From contig JAIXWY010000005.1 of NCBI GenBank assembly GCA_027490995.1, positions 1 through 64,000 on the forward strand: DNA of 64,000 nt. Reading direction: 5' to 3'. This document shows, piece after piece, positions 17,569 to 27,525 of this stretch. The translations under genes and the position numbers were made by a program. Origin of the DNA: Opitutaceae bacterium (lineage in GTDB: Bacteria; Verrucomicrobiota; Verrucomicrobiia; Opitutales; Opitutaceae). The notes beneath the pieces were generated by a model, which was not told the DNA's origin, searched no databases, and saw only the letters and a program-made list of their open reading frames with translations. Position 1 is the first letter of the stretch. Each line of letters starts with the position of its first letter.

Positions 17569-18954
17569 ATGGTCGACTCCTCTTCACGCCCCCCGCTCCT
17601 GCTGCTGACCCACGAATTTTCGCCGCGTCGCGGGGGCATCGCGACGTACGCGGAAGAAATGGCCCGCGCCGCCGTGGCGCTCGGATTCGCAGTGGAAGTC
17701 TGGGCCCCCGAGGCGCCCGCTCCCGCTACTGCCTCTGCCCCGGTCCTCCCGAAGACCGCTTCCTCTCCGGTTCCCGCCAAGACCCCCGCCAGCGGAGCGA
17801 TCGCCACGATCCGCAGCACGACCTTCAGCGATCGCGCCGCCAACCCCACCGCCGCCGCAGTCCCCACCGCTGCCACTCGCACCACCGATCCCCTTCGTCC
17901 GACCGACGCCGGCGAGCACGCGGACGACCCGCGTAACGACCTCGCGCCACCCTACGCGGTGCGCCGTCTGCCCATCCGCGGCACGCACGGACCGCGCTGC
18001 GTCCTGCGCACGGCGCGGGAACTCCTGCGCGAACGCACGCGACTCCGGGGATGCGTCGTCCTGCTCGCCGAACCCGGACCCATGCTCGCATGGATGGTCG
18101 CGGGACTCTTCGCCGCGTTGCGGCCGCGCGAGCTGCTCCTTGCGTTTCACGGATCGGAATTGCTGCGCTGGCAGACCGCGCCGCTGCAACGTCGCGGCCT
18201 GCGGACGCTGCTTCGCCAGGCGACCCGCACGGCGACTCTCACTGGATACACCGAGGCGTTGCTGCTGCGGCAGTTTCCCGAGGCGACGGACAAAGTGTGC
18301 CGCACGCCCGGCGCGCCCCGGACCGCGCGGGCCCTCCCGCCCCGTGGCACGACGACCTCCGACCGTCGCAGCGACACCGGGGATCGCCGCTTGGTCGTCC
18401 TCACCGTCGGGCGCCTGCACCCACGCAAAGGTCAGGTCCAAACGCTCGCCGCGCTCCAACGCCTCGCCCCCGGCCTCCGGGCGCGCGTCGAATACTGGAT
18501 CGCGGGTGGCCAGAGCAAGGGCGGCTGCGAGGAAACGCTGCGCTCGCTCGCGGCGGCCGGCGACGTGCCGGTGCGGTTTCTGGGTGAGGTGGCGGACGAG
18601 GAGCTCGATCGCCTTTACGCGCAGGCGGATCTGTTCGCGCTGACCAGCGTGGAGTACGGGCACAGCGTGGAAGGCTTTGGCCTCGTCTATCTGGAAGCAG
18701 CCGCGCACGGGCTGCCCGCGATCGCGCACCGCGTCGGCGGTGTTTCCGAAGCCGTCATCGACGGTGAGACCGGACTGTGCGTGTCACCGAACGAACCGGA
18801 CCAACTCACCGCGGCGTTCGCGCGCTTGCTCGGTGATGCGGACCTGCGCCGCCGCATGGGCGAAGCCGCCCGGGCGCGCGCGCGCCTGGCGAATTGGACC
18901 GACTCTGCCCGCGCCCTTCTGCTGCCCTCTGAACCGGCTTCTCTTTCCCGATGA
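17569..18954 (+). CDS. GT4-family glycosyltransferase
   Basis: 461 residues from ATG 17569. The N-terminal Rossmann lobe LLLLTHEFSPRRGGIATYAEEMA and the C-terminal GT4 lobe are clear: VLTVGRLHPRKGQVQTL, FLGEVADEELDRLYAQADLFALTS, and the EGFGLVYLEAAAHGLPAIAHRVGG motif with its E-x7-E pair. Residues about 46-125 are an Ala/Pro/Thr-rich insertion not usual in the family. It transfers a sugar from a nucleotide donor; acceptor unknown. Its stop overlaps the thioesterase ATG (ATGA), so they are translationally coupled. Confidence 0.88.
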   Translation: MVDSSSRPPLLLLTHEFSPRRGGIATYAEEMARAAVALGFAVEVWAPEAPAPATASAPVLPKTASSPVPAKTPASGAIATIRSTTFSDRAANPTAAAVPTAATRTTDPLRPTDAGEHADDPRNDLAPPYAVRRLPIRGTHGPRCVLRTARELLRERTRLRGCVVLLAEPGPMLAWMVAGLFAALRPRELLLAFHGSELLRWQTAPLQRRGLRTLLRQATRTATLTGYTEALLLRQFPEATDKVCRTPGAPRTARALPPRGTTTSDRRSDTGDRRLVVLTVGRLHPRKGQVQTLAALQRLAPGLRARVEYWIAGGQSKGGCEETLRSLAAAGDVPVRFLGEVADEELDRLYAQADLFALTSVEYGHSVEGFGLVYLEAAAHGLPAIAHRVGGVSEAVIDGETGLCVSPNEPDQLTAAFARLLGDADLRRRMGEAARARARLANWTDSARALLLPSEPASLSR

Positions 18955-19370
18955 TTCAATCCCGCACCCAGGTCACCGTTCGCTACGCCGAAACCGACAT
19001 GATGGGCGTCGTCTACCACGGAAATTACCTCCCGTGGTTTGAGATCGGCCGCACCACGCTGCTCCGCGAGCAGGGTCTGCCCTATCGCAAGCTGGAAGAA
19101 GACGGCTTCCGACTCCCGGTGCTGGAGGTCGCCTTGAAGTATCTCCGCCCGGCGGTCTACGACGACACGGTGACGATCGTGACCACGTTGCGCGAGCGTC
19201 CGCTCCTGCGCATCCGACTCGAGTATGAAGTGTACCGCGGCGAAGAACTGCTGGCGACCGGCAGCACGGTGCACGCGTTCATCGACCGCAGCGGCCGCCC
19301 GGTGCGCCCGCCGGCGGCGTTCAGCGAGACGATGGCTGCCCTGTTCCCCGCAACGCCCACGGCAGGCTAG
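18951..19370 (+). CDS. Acyl-CoA thioesterase, YbgC/FadM-like 4HBT family
   Basis: 139 residues from ATG 18951. The hot-dog signature YAETDMMGVVYHGNYLPWFE carries the catalytic Asp and the His of the YbgC/FadM class. Hydrolyses acyl-CoA thioesters; the chain length cannot be told. It overlaps the glycosyltransferase by 4 bp. Its TAG stop lies in a CTAG whose other strand is the TAG stop of the converging queG gene. Confidence 0.9.
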   Translation: MIQSRTQVTVRYAETDMMGVVYHGNYLPWFEIGRTTLLREQGLPYRKLEEDGFRLPVLEVALKYLRPAVYDDTVTIVTTLRERPLLRIRLEYEVYRGEELLATGSTVHAFIDRSGRPVRPPAAFSETMAALFPATPTAG

Positions 19371-20533
19371 CCCGCGACCGCGCGACTCTCCTCCGCCGCG
19401 TATTCGGCGAGCACGAGCGGATCGGCTTCGACGGCGCGGGCGGACGCGAGCGTGGCGCCGCCGCCGAGGCGGAAGACCGCCCAGACCGCGTGGGCCCGCA
19501 CCACCGGCAGCGGGTGCTGGGCGAGGAGCTGCAACGCCGGCAGGTGCGCACGATCTCCGGCATTGCCCGCCACGATGCAGGCATTGCGGAGCAGACCCGA
19601 AAGTTTCAGCCGCTTCACCGCAGTGCCTCGAAACACCACCGCAAAACGCTCCGGCGTAAGTGCGAGCAACTCCGCGAGGGAAAGATCGCGCAAGTCGTGT
19701 CGGACACTAAGCAGCAAGCGCCGCCCCTCCTGCGCGAAACGGTTCCACGGACACACCTCAAGACACGTGTCACACCCGTAGACGCGATCGCCGATGCCGG
19801 GGCGCAGCTCGCGCGGGATGATGCCCTTGTTCTCGATCGTGTGATAGGAAACACAGCGTCGCGAATCGACGACGCCCGGGGACGGGAACGCCTGCGTCGG
19901 GCACGCCTCGAGGCAGCGCGTGCACTTGCCGCAGAGAAGCCCGGCGTGCGCTCCGGGTGCGGCGGGATCCGCGGGCGGCGGGCGGCGCCGGATCGGCGGA
20001 TCGGCCGGAAGGGCAAGGCGCGTGAGGATTGAAGCGAGGAAGAGCCAGTTGCCGTGCGTGCGCGAAATCAGCATCGCATTCTTGCCCGTGAACCCGAGCC
20101 CGCTGCGCGCGGCCCAGCCACGCTCCAGCACTGGGCCCGTGTCGACATAGTAGCGATAATCGTCGGGGCCGACTCCCGCGAGTCGTTCCAGCACACGTCC
20201 TGCCTCCACCAGACCCGCGCGGATCGTGTCGTGATAGTCGGCGTGCAGCGCGTACCGGGCCCAGCGTGGGCGCTCCGCGACCGGCGGAGCATCGGGCAGC
20301 GAATAATTGACGCCCAGCAGGATGATCGAGCGTGCGCCGGGGAGTACCTGGGTCGGATCAGCGCGCTTGTCGCGCGTGCGTTCCATCCATGCCATGTCGG
20401 CGTGGTGGCCGGCATCGAGCCACGCCCCGAGACTCGCACCAACGTCGGCGTCCGGTAGGGCGGCGAACCGCACCTCGTCGAACCCCAGGTCGCGCAGTCC
20501 TGCGCGCACCTCCTCGTGGAGCGCCGATGCCAT
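19367..20533 (-). CDS. queG: Epoxyqueuosine reductase
   Basis: 388 residues from ATG 20533. Cobalamin-binding N-terminal half (GVNYSLPD, WARYALHADYHD, YYVDTGPVLERGWAARSGLGFTGKN) followed by two 4Fe-4S clusters: CGKCTRCLEACPTQAF and CDTCLEVCPWN. The C-terminal 90 residues are helical repeats (LSGLLRNACIVAGNAG, PVVRAHAVWAVFRLG). It performs the last step of queuosine synthesis on tRNA. Four bases separate it from aroK upstream, so they share a transcript. No other queuosine gene is in the window. Confidence 0.95.
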   Translation of the reverse strand: MASALHEEVRAGLRDLGFDEVRFAALPDADVGASLGAWLDAGHHADMAWMERTRDKRADPTQVLPGARSIILLGVNYSLPDAPPVAERPRWARYALHADYHDTIRAGLVEAGRVLERLAGVGPDDYRYYVDTGPVLERGWAARSGLGFTGKNAMLISRTHGNWLFLASILTRLALPADPPIRRRPPPADPAAPGAHAGLLCGKCTRCLEACPTQAFPSPGVVDSRRCVSYHTIENKGIIPRELRPGIGDRVYGCDTCLEVCPWNRFAQEGRRLLLSVRHDLRDLSLAELLALTPERFAVVFRGTAVKRLKLSGLLRNACIVAGNAGDRAHLPALQLLAQHPLPVVRAHAVWAVFRLGGGATLASARAVEADPLVLAEYAAEESRAVAG

Positions 20534-20537
20534 CGGG

Positions 20538-21107
20538 TCAGGCGCGGCGCGGCGCGTCCGCCGGCCGATGCTGGCGGAGCCACTCGGCGGCGTCGCGCTG
20601 ATAGGAACGCAAGACGTGAGTGACGATGTCGCCCAGTGGACGCGCATCGGTGAGGATCATCGTGCCGGCGCTGCGGTACAGCGGTTCGCGCGCGGCGTAG
20701 AGCGTTCGCAGCCGCGTTTCGATGTCCTCGACATTCAGGAGAGGCCGATGCTTTTGCCCCTGCGTGCGGCGGAGGATCGTCTCGAGCGAAGCGTGCAGGC
20801 AGATGATCACGCCCTTGCGGCGGAGGAGATCGAGCATGCCCTCGGGCACGATGAGCCCGCCGCCGCAGGCCACGATCTGGCCGGACTCCGGGTGGCCGGA
20901 CTCGATGAACGTGCGCTCCATTTTGCGAAAGGCCGCCTCGCCCTGCTCCGCGAAAATGGTCGAGACCGGCTGACCCGCGATCCGCTCGATCTCATGATCG
21001 CTATCGATGACCGTCATGCGCAGCCGCTGCCCCAAGGCCCGGCCGATGGTTGTCTTGCCGGTACCCATGAAGCCAACGAGATAGAGGTTGGGAACGAAGG
21101 CGGCCAT
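20538..21107 (-). CDS. aroK: Shikimate kinase
   Basis: 189 residues from ATG 21107. P-loop GFMGTGKTTIGRAL, the shikimate-binding DSDHEIE, GEAAFRKMER, CGGGLIVPEGM and the lid arginine region TQGQKHRPLLN are all present. It phosphorylates shikimate in aromatic amino-acid synthesis. Slightly longer than E. coli AroK, with a C-terminal helical tail. Divergent from the TRAP operon with 160 bp between. Confidence 0.95.
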   Translation of the reverse strand: MAAFVPNLYLVGFMGTGKTTIGRALGQRLRMTVIDSDHEIERIAGQPVSTIFAEQGEAAFRKMERTFIESGHPESGQIVACGGGLIVPEGMLDLLRRKGVIICLHASLETILRRTQGQKHRPLLNVEDIETRLRTLYAAREPLYRSAGTMILTDARPLGDIVTHVLRSYQRDAAEWLRQHRPADAPRRA

Positions 21108-21267
21108 CGGGAAGGTCGCTCATCGATGGCGTGACGGACCGTCCCTGCCAACGCCGAAAAATCCGCTCGCGCCCCCGCGCAACGCCGTACTCCAGGCCGC
21201 TCGCAGCAAAGAAAGGCTCGTCTGACCGCGGCCAACCGACGATGGTGAAGACCTACCCCCCGCCGTG

Positions 21268-22263
21268 ATGCCGCGTCGCCTCACCCTCTCCCTCCTTGCC
21301 GGGCTCTCGCTGGTTCTGGTCCTGCTCGCGGGCTGCGGCCGGGCCGGAGGAGCCAAAGTCATCAAACTGGCGCACGCGCTCGACCCGTCGCATCCGGTCC
21401 ATCTCGGCATGGTGCACTTTGCATCGCGCCTGGAAGAGAAATCGGGGGGGCGGATCCGCGTGGACCTTTATCCGAGCGGCCAGCTTGGCACCGAGCGCGA
21501 ATGCATCGAACTGCTCCAGCTGGGCGGGCTCGGGATGACCAAGGCCTCGTCCTCGGCGCTGGAGGGCTTCGCGGAAGCCTACCGGGTCTTCGGCCTGCCA
21601 TTTCTCTTCCGCAACGAGGCGCACCGCTGGGCGACCCTCGAAGGCGCGGTCGGCCGCGAAATCCTTTGGGCGACAGAGGACAAGTTCCTGCGCGGGCTCT
21701 GCTACTACGATGCCGGCACGCGCAACTTCTACACGACCACCCGGCGGGTGGAACGGCCGGAGGATTTGGCCGGGCTGAAGATCCGCACTCAGGAAAGCCC
21801 GATGGCCATCCGCATGGTCCGGACTCTCGGCGCGTCCGCGACGCCCATCTCCTTCGGCGAACTCTACACCGCACTACAGCAGGGCGTCGTCGACGGTGCT
21901 GAGAACAATCCGCCCAGCTTCCACCTGTCGCGCCATTACGAACTCAGCCGCTACTACGTACTCAGCGAGCACTCGGCCGTGCCCGACGTGCTGCTGATCA
22001 GCACCCACCTGTGGCGCCAGCTCTCGGCGGAGGAGCAGCGTTGGGTGCAGGAGGCGGCCGACGAATCGCAGGTACTCCAGCGGCGGCTCTGGAAAGAGGC
22101 CTCCACCCGCTCGCTGGAGGCGGTGCGCGCCGCGGGGGTGGAGATCATCGTGCCAAACCAGGCCGCCTTTCAGGCCCGCGTGGCCCCGCTGCACGAGGAG
22201 ATTGCGCAGGAAATGCCGTCCGTCGGCGAACTCGCGCGCCGCATCCGAGAGGTCACACCATGA
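21268..22263 (+). CDS. dctP: TRAP transporter solute-binding lipoprotein (DctP family)
   Basis: 331 residues from ATG 21268; a GTG just before is possible. The lipobox LLAGC (Cys23) predicts a lipoprotein. KLAHALDPSHPVHLGMVHFA, the arginine region GLKIRTQESPMAIRMVRTLGASATPI (the conserved Arg that binds carboxylates) and ELYTALQQGVVDGAEN are typical of DctP. It delivers an organic acid to the DctQM permease. First gene of a three-gene operon; its stop overlaps the dctQ start. Confidence 0.95.
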   Translation: MPRRLTLSLLAGLSLVLVLLAGCGRAGGAKVIKLAHALDPSHPVHLGMVHFASRLEEKSGGRIRVDLYPSGQLGTERECIELLQLGGLGMTKASSSALEGFAEAYRVFGLPFLFRNEAHRWATLEGAVGREILWATEDKFLRGLCYYDAGTRNFYTTTRRVERPEDLAGLKIRTQESPMAIRMVRTLGASATPISFGELYTALQQGVVDGAENNPPSFHLSRHYELSRYYVLSEHSAVPDVLLISTHLWRQLSAEEQRWVQEAADESQVLQRRLWKEASTRSLEAVRAAGVEIIVPNQAAFQARVAPLHEEIAQEMPSVGELARRIREVTP

Positions 22264-22766
22264 ACGCCACCCGCCGCGCCCTCGAGCGCCTGCTCGCCGC
22301 GACCATTGCCGTGCTCATGACCGCGATGGTGCTGAACGTGCTCTGGCAGGTCTTCTCGCGATTCGTGCTCCGGACGCCCAGTTCGCACACGGAGGAACTC
22401 GCCCGCTACCTCATGATCTGGCTCGGGCTGCTCGGCGGCGCCTACGGCGTCGGGACCAAGTCGCACCTCGCGGTCGATTATTTCATGGCTGGCCTGCAAG
22501 GTGCGGCGCGTCGTGGCCTGCAAGCCGCGGTGGAACTTGCGGTCCTCGTCTTCGCGGCCGCCGTGATGGTGGGCGGTGGCGTGCGTCTCATGTGGGTGAC
22601 CTTCACGCTGGGGCAAACCTCGGCGGCGCTCGGGCTGAAGCTCGGCTACGTCTATGCCGCCGTGCCGCTCGCAGGCGCCTGCATCGTCGTGTTTTCCGTC
22701 GCCTCACTCGCGGCCCTTCGGCGCGGGGATGACGAGCATGCCAAGCAGTCGGGAGGACTGAACTGA
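22260..22766 (+). CDS. dctQ: TRAP transporter small permease (DctQ family)
   Basis: 168 residues from ATG 22260, overlapping the dctP stop as ATGA. Four transmembrane helices; the motif RTPSSHTEELARYLMIWLGLLGGAYG is the DctQ signature, with the Glu-Glu pair and the Trp in place. Forms the membrane complex with DctM. One base separates its stop from the dctM ATG. Confidence 0.95.
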   Translation: MNATRRALERLLAATIAVLMTAMVLNVLWQVFSRFVLRTPSSHTEELARYLMIWLGLLGGAYGVGTKSHLAVDYFMAGLQGAARRGLQAAVELAVLVFAAAVMVGGGVRLMWVTFTLGQTSAALGLKLGYVYAAVPLAGACIVVFSVASLAALRRGDDEHAKQSGGLN

Positions 22767-22767
22767 C

Positions 22768-24063
22768 ATGAACGAAGCCTTCGTCCTATTATTCGTCTTC
22801 GTCGTCCTGCTCGCCGCCGGCGTCCCGATCGCGTTCACGCTCGGCCTCTCGGCCTTCGCCGCTCTCGCGGTCAGCCTCGACCCCGGCTCTGCCTCGACCG
22901 TGCTCGCGCAGCGGCTCGCCACGGGTCTCGACAGCTTCGCGCTCCTGGCGATTCCCTTCTTTATCCTCTCGGGTAACCTCATGAATCGAGGCGGCATCGC
23001 GGCGCGGTTGGTGGACCTCGCGAAAGTCGTGGTCGGTCGACTCCCGGGCGGGCTCGCCTACGTCAACGTGCTTGCAAACATGCTCTTCGGCGCCGTCTCG
23101 GGCTCGGCCGCCGCATCGGCCGCCGCCAACGGCGGCTTCATGGCGCCGCTGATGAAGCGCGAAGGGTACGATCGGGACTTCGGTGCGGCGGTAAACATCT
23201 CCTCCGCCGTCACGGGCCTGCTCATCCCACCCAGCAACGTGATGGTCGTCTACTCGCTCGCCAGCGGAGGCGTTTCCATTGCGGCGCTCTTTGTCGCCGG
23301 TTACGTGCCGGGAATCCTCCTTGGACTCGTGCTGATGGTGGTGGGCGGCATGCTCGCGCAGCGACGCGGCTACCCCGTGGGCGAGCGGATCGGCGCGGCC
23401 CAGGCGTGGCGCATCCTCCGGGCGGCGCTGCCCAGCCTCGCCCTCATCCTCGTCATCATGGGCGGCATTATCCTCGGCTGGTTCACCCCCACCGAAGCCA
23501 GCGCCGTCGCCGTGCTCTACACCTTCGTCCTCGCCGTCCTTGTTTACCGGGAGGTGCGGTGGCGCGACCTGCCCCGGATTGTGACCGACTCGGCCGCGAC
23601 CACCGCCGTTGTCCTGCTCCTCATCGGCGCCTCCATGGGCCTCTCGTGGGTGATGTCTTCAGCCAACCTGCCGCAGGCTGTGACCTCCCTGTTGCTCGGC
23701 CTGACCGAGGACAAGCTGATGCTGCTCCTGCTCATCAACCTGCTGCTCTTGTTTGTGGGCACCTTCATGGACATGACGCCGGCGGTGCTCATCTTCACCC
23801 CGATCCTTCTGCCCGTGGTGCAGAAGTTCGGCATGGATCCGATCCACTTCGGGCTGATGATGATCTTCAACCTCTGCATCGGCCTCTGCACGCCGCCGGT
23901 CGGCAGCGTACTCTTTGTCGGCTGCAGCGTCGCACAGACCACGTTGCGCCAAGTCCTGAGACCACTCCTGCCCTTCTTCGCGGCGATGGTGATCGTGCTC
24001 CTGCTGGTGACCTACGTCCCGGCGCTTTCCCTCTGGCTCCCGTCTGTCCTCGGCTTGAAGTGA
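22768..24063 (+). CDS. dctM: TRAP transporter large permease (DctM family)
   Basis: 431 residues, about 12 helices. Hallmarks: IPFFILSGNLMNRGGIAARL, FGAVSGSAAASAAANGG, INISSAVTGLLIPPSNVMVVYSL-type region, GWFTPTEASAVAVLYTF and a C-terminal LGLCTPPVG-like motif (IGLCTPPVGSVLFVG). Sodium-coupled uptake of a dicarboxylate or sugar acid with DctP and DctQ; the substrate cannot be read from sequence. Confidence 0.96.
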   Translation: MNEAFVLLFVFVVLLAAGVPIAFTLGLSAFAALAVSLDPGSASTVLAQRLATGLDSFALLAIPFFILSGNLMNRGGIAARLVDLAKVVVGRLPGGLAYVNVLANMLFGAVSGSAAASAAANGGFMAPLMKREGYDRDFGAAVNISSAVTGLLIPPSNVMVVYSLASGGVSIAALFVAGYVPGILLGLVLMVVGGMLAQRRGYPVGERIGAAQAWRILRAALPSLALILVIMGGIILGWFTPTEASAVAVLYTFVLAVLVYREVRWRDLPRIVTDSAATTAVVLLLIGASMGLSWVMSSANLPQAVTSLLLGLTEDKLMLLLLINLLLLFVGTFMDMTPAVLIFTPILLPVVQKFGMDPIHFGLMMIFNLCIGLCTPPVGSVLFVGCSVAQTTLRQVLRPLLPFFAAMVIVLLLVTYVPALSLWLPSVLGLK

Positions 24064-24127
24064 GCGGCTCAGGCGCCTGAGGCGGATCGGCGTCAATGGC
24101 CCAGCCGACCGGTACCCTCAGGGTCAC

Positions 24128-24146
24128 GTCGTGGCTGAGCCACGAC
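24128..24146. terminator. Hairpin after the TRAP operon
   Basis: GTCGTGG, loop CTGAG, CCACGAC: a 7-bp perfect stem 65 bp after the dctM stop. No T-run follows, so it is at best a weak or Rho-assisted terminator. Confidence 0.4.
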
Positions 24147-24243
24147 TAGGTAAGAGACCTTGGCCGAACCGGGTCATGTATCCACGCAACCACCGCGATT
24201 CCTCTCGACATGATAAAGCCCATTCATGAATCAGGGAGTGCCT

Positions 24244-24831
24244 ATGTACGGACTCGTGAATCGGGCGGTGCAAGAACTCGTCACCAAGAACCACGGTGAA
24301 GACGTCTGGCTGCGCATCCGGAAACAGGCCAACGTCGACGCGCCCTCGTTTCTGAGACTAACGCAGTATCCGGATGAGGTGACTTACGCGTTGGTTGGCG
24401 CGGCGTCGGCCGAACTGGGTGTGCCGGCGAGCGATCTCCTGCGCGAGTTTGGCCGCTCCTGGATCGGTTTCGCGATGCGGGAAGGTTATCAAGAGATGTT
24501 TCGAGTCTCGGGAAAGGATCTGCGGAGCTTTCTGGCCAATCTCGATAACCTGCACGCGCGGCTCAGCATGACCTTCGTTGGCATGGACGCACCGAGTTTC
24601 GTGGTGAAGGACCAAGGCCCGGATGAAATGCAGGTACACTACTACAGCTCGAGACCGGGCCTAGCCCCGTTTGTCCAAGGCCTGCTGGAAGGCTTGGGGC
24701 CCGTATTCCGTTGCGAGGTGCAGGCGACGATCGAATCGACGCGGGCCGACGGCCACGACCACGATACCTTCCACGTGCGCTGCACGCCCGCGCCGGGAGC
24801 GGCGGCATCCCCCTCGGGGACGGCAACCTAA
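24244..24831 (+). CDS. H-NOX (heme NO-binding) sensor protein
   Basis: 195 residues from ATG 24244, preceded by AGGGAG; an in-frame ATG at 24226 is less likely because the family starts MYGLVNRA. Family length is about 180-190. The proximal heme-ligand histidine is His104 in [11 protein letters not shown] and the propionate-binding Tyr-x-Ser-x-Arg is present as YYSSRPGL. It senses NO (or O2) through heme in the cytoplasm and usually controls a partner kinase or cyclase. The next gene, 7 bp downstream, is such a kinase. Confidence 0.93.
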   Translation: MYGLVNRAVQELVTKNHGEDVWLRIRKQANVDAPSFLRLTQYPDEVTYALVGAASAELGVPASDLLREFGRSWIGFAMREGYQEMFRVSGKDLRSFLANLDNLHARLSMTFVGMDAPSFVVKDQGPDEMQVHYYSSRPGLAPFVQGLLEGLGPVFRCEVQATIESTRADGHDHDTFHVRCTPAPGAAASPSGTAT

Positions 24832-24838
24832 GGAAGGT

Positions 24839-27361
24839 ATGTCGGCGCCGGATGTGCACGCTCTGCTGCAGGCGGCTTTTCCGTTCCATCTCGCCTTCGA
24901 TCCGGAACTCCGCGTGGTCGCCGTCGGGCGGAGCATTCCCAAGATTTGCCCCGAGGCCATCGAAGGTGCGAGCCTGCTCGCCATCGCGCGCGTGCTGCGA
25001 CCCAAAGGAGTGGTCGATGCGGCCGGCGTCATGGCGCGCCGCGGCCAACTGTTCCTGCTGCAGTTTCCGGGGAACAATGTCCAACTGCGCGGGGAGGTGA
25101 TCCTGCTCGCGTCGGCCGCGGGGGAACCGCCGAACTTCGTGTTCGTCGGTTCACCCTGGGTGACTAAGCTCGAAACGGTCGCGGACCTAGGCCTGACCCT
25201 TTCGGACTTCGCCGTCCACGACCCCATCGCGGAATTTGCGTTGCTGCTGCAGACGCGCGACATGGCCCTGGAGGACGCGCAAAACCTGACCAAGCAGCTC
25301 GAGCAGGAACGTGCCGAGCTACACGAACTCGCCTCCCTGCAACGTCTCCAGATCGAGGTCTCTCAGGCGCTGGCCGGTGCCGAGGACGAGGCAGGCGGCG
25401 TAAAGGCCCTGCTCAGCGAGATCTGCCGCGGACTTCGGTACGACGTGGCGGAGCTGTGGTCGATCGACCCCGCAGGCGCAGTGGTCTGCACGCACCACTT
25501 CAGCTCACGCGGGAATCCCGCGAGCGCACACTCCCTCGACGACTCGCCCGCCCGACTGCCCGGCGCCGACGAAGCGATCATCGCTCGCGTCGTCGCCACC
25601 GGCGTGCCGTACGCGACCACTCGCGACGCCGCATCGGTCGGGCCCGAGCGGGCGGTGACCGCGGGCGAGACGGGCCTCGTGACCGAATTGACGGTGCCGG
25701 TGCGAAGCTCCACCCGCACGCTCGGTGCCTTGCGGCTCCGGTCATCCGGCGATGGCGGCGAGTCGCGCCGCCTGATCGACGGCATCACCCAGATCGGCGA
25801 GCGTCTGGGCTGGTACCTCGAACGGTGCCGCGGCCTCGAAGCGGTGCGGCGCGCCAAGGCGGCCGAGAACGCCAACGAAGCCAAAAGCGCGTTCCTCGCC
25901 ACGATGAGTCACGAGATCCGCACCCCCTTGAATGCCGTGATCGGGGTCTGCGGATTGCTGCTGGAAACCGAGCTATCCGGCGAGCAGCGCAAGCTCGTCG
26001 AGATCATGCGCAACAGCGGCGACACCCTGCTGGAAATCATCAATGACACCCTCGACCTCGCGAAGATCGAGGCGGGCCGCGTCGACTTGCAACGACGCAC
26101 GGTCGACCCGCGCGTGCTGGTCGAGGAGGCGCTGGACGTCTTGGCATTCCGGGCTGCGGAGAAGGGCCTGCGCATCGCCGGCGTCGTTCGCAGTGCGGTG
26201 CCTGACTCCGTCGTTGTCGATCCGCTGCGGGTCCGTCAGATCCTCGTGAACCTGCTGGGTAACGCGGTCAAATTCACCGAACGAGGCGAGGTCGTGGTTG
26301 AAGTGATCGTACCCAGAGAGGGCTACCTCGAGTTCAGGGTGCGCGACACCGGCATCGGCATCCCGCGCGCCTGGCGCGACCGCGTGTTCCAGCCGTTCTC
26401 GCAGGTCGAGACATCCGACGCGCGCCGCTTCGGAGGCACCGGGCTGGGCCTCGCAATCACCGGCCAACTGGTGCAGATGTGCGGCGGATCGATCCACGTG
26501 GAATCGGAGGAGGGCGTCGGCTCGACCTTCACCTTCGACATCGAAGCGCCGCGGGGGGAGGGCCGGCGACCCGACGCCGGTGACCGATTGCGCGGGCGCA
26601 CTGCTCTAGTGGTCGACCGTCATCGCGCCTCTGCCGAAGCGCTGGTCCTCACGCTGCAGCACCTCGGCATGGCGGCGCGGTCCGCCCACGACCTTTCCTC
26701 GGCCCGGAGCTTACTGGCCGCGACGCCGGTGGATTTCGGGTTGGTCGAGGGAGACCTGTGGCTCGCCGACGAGGCTGGCTGGCGCGACCTGCAGCCGAAG
26801 CTCTGCGGCACCCTGCTGGCGACGCACGCCTTGGGCCGGCCGCTCGCTCTCACCGGCGCACCCGCCACGCTGACCACGCCGGCGCGCGGAGCCTCCCTCG
26901 CCGCCATCCTCGGTGAACTACAGACCACCGGGCCGCGTCAGGCACCTGCGGTCGCGCCGCCGGAGCCCCTCCCGCCCTTGCCTCCGGTGCGCGTGTTGCT
27001 CGTCGACGACAACGTCGTGAACCGCACCGTCGCATCGCAGATGCTGCAGCGACTCGGCGTTGCTCCGTCGACCGCGGCTGACGGCGCCGGAGCGATCGAG
27101 GCCGTGCTCGGCGGTTCCTTCGATATCGTACTGATGGACGTGCAGATGCCCGGGATGGACGGCTTGGAGGCGACGCGGCGGATCCGCCGCTCTCTCGCTG
27201 GCCCCCGGCCTCGGATCGTCGCGATGACCGCCAACGCCATCGAAGGCGACCGCGAACGATGCCTCGACGCTGGCATGGACGACTACCTTGCGAAGCCGAT
27301 CCGGCTGGAAACCCTCGCGACGACGCTGCGGCGGCAAGTCGCCTTTCTGCGGCAGACTTAG
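24839..27361 (+). CDS. HNOBA-GAF hybrid histidine kinase, probable H-NOX partner
   Basis: 840 residues from ATG 24839 (AAGGAAGG just upstream). Order: HNOBA-like domain, about 10-140 ([26 protein letters not shown]-like, LRGEVILL); coiled-coil signalling helix 140-175; GAF 180-335; HisKA with His358 in [14 protein letters not shown]; HATPase ([29 protein letters not shown]); a degenerate receiver about 590-690 with Glu where the Asp should be; a true receiver with Asp767 ([12 protein letters not shown]). HNOBA is the domain that pairs with H-NOX in guanylate cyclases. No output regulator or HPt protein lies next to it. Confidence 0.9.
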   Translation: MSAPDVHALLQAAFPFHLAFDPELRVVAVGRSIPKICPEAIEGASLLAIARVLRPKGVVDAAGVMARRGQLFLLQFPGNNVQLRGEVILLASAAGEPPNFVFVGSPWVTKLETVADLGLTLSDFAVHDPIAEFALLLQTRDMALEDAQNLTKQLEQERAELHELASLQRLQIEVSQALAGAEDEAGGVKALLSEICRGLRYDVAELWSIDPAGAVVCTHHFSSRGNPASAHSLDDSPARLPGADEAIIARVVATGVPYATTRDAASVGPERAVTAGETGLVTELTVPVRSSTRTLGALRLRSSGDGGESRRLIDGITQIGERLGWYLERCRGLEAVRRAKAAENANEAKSAFLATMSHEIRTPLNAVIGVCGLLLETELSGEQRKLVEIMRNSGDTLLEIINDTLDLAKIEAGRVDLQRRTVDPRVLVEEALDVLAFRAAEKGLRIAGVVRSAVPDSVVVDPLRVRQILVNLLGNAVKFTERGEVVVEVIVPREGYLEFRVRDTGIGIPRAWRDRVFQPFSQVETSDARRFGGTGLGLAITGQLVQMCGGSIHVESEEGVGSTFTFDIEAPRGEGRRPDAGDRLRGRTALVVDRHRASAEALVLTLQHLGMAARSAHDLSSARSLLAATPVDFGLVEGDLWLADEAGWRDLQPKLCGTLLATHALGRPLALTGAPATLTTPARGASLAAILGELQTTGPRQAPAVAPPEPLPPLPPVRVLLVDDNVVNRTVASQMLQRLGVAPSTAADGAGAIEAVLGGSFDIVLMDVQMPGMDGLEATRRIRRSLAGPRPRIVAMTANAIEGDRERCLDAGMDDYLAKPIRLETLATTLRRQVAFLRQT

Positions 27362-27525
27362 GTCTCCGGTCCCGCACCGGAAAAGCGAGCTGCCGAACGG
27401 CGCGATCCCGGCAATCCAGAGGACCAACGGCCGCCTCCCGACCCACTCGTGCGGGGAAGGGCCGCCGACTCCAACTGTGCGCGGTTCCGCGTGACTCCCT
27501 GGGTGTGCGAACCTAGCTTCCGCCA

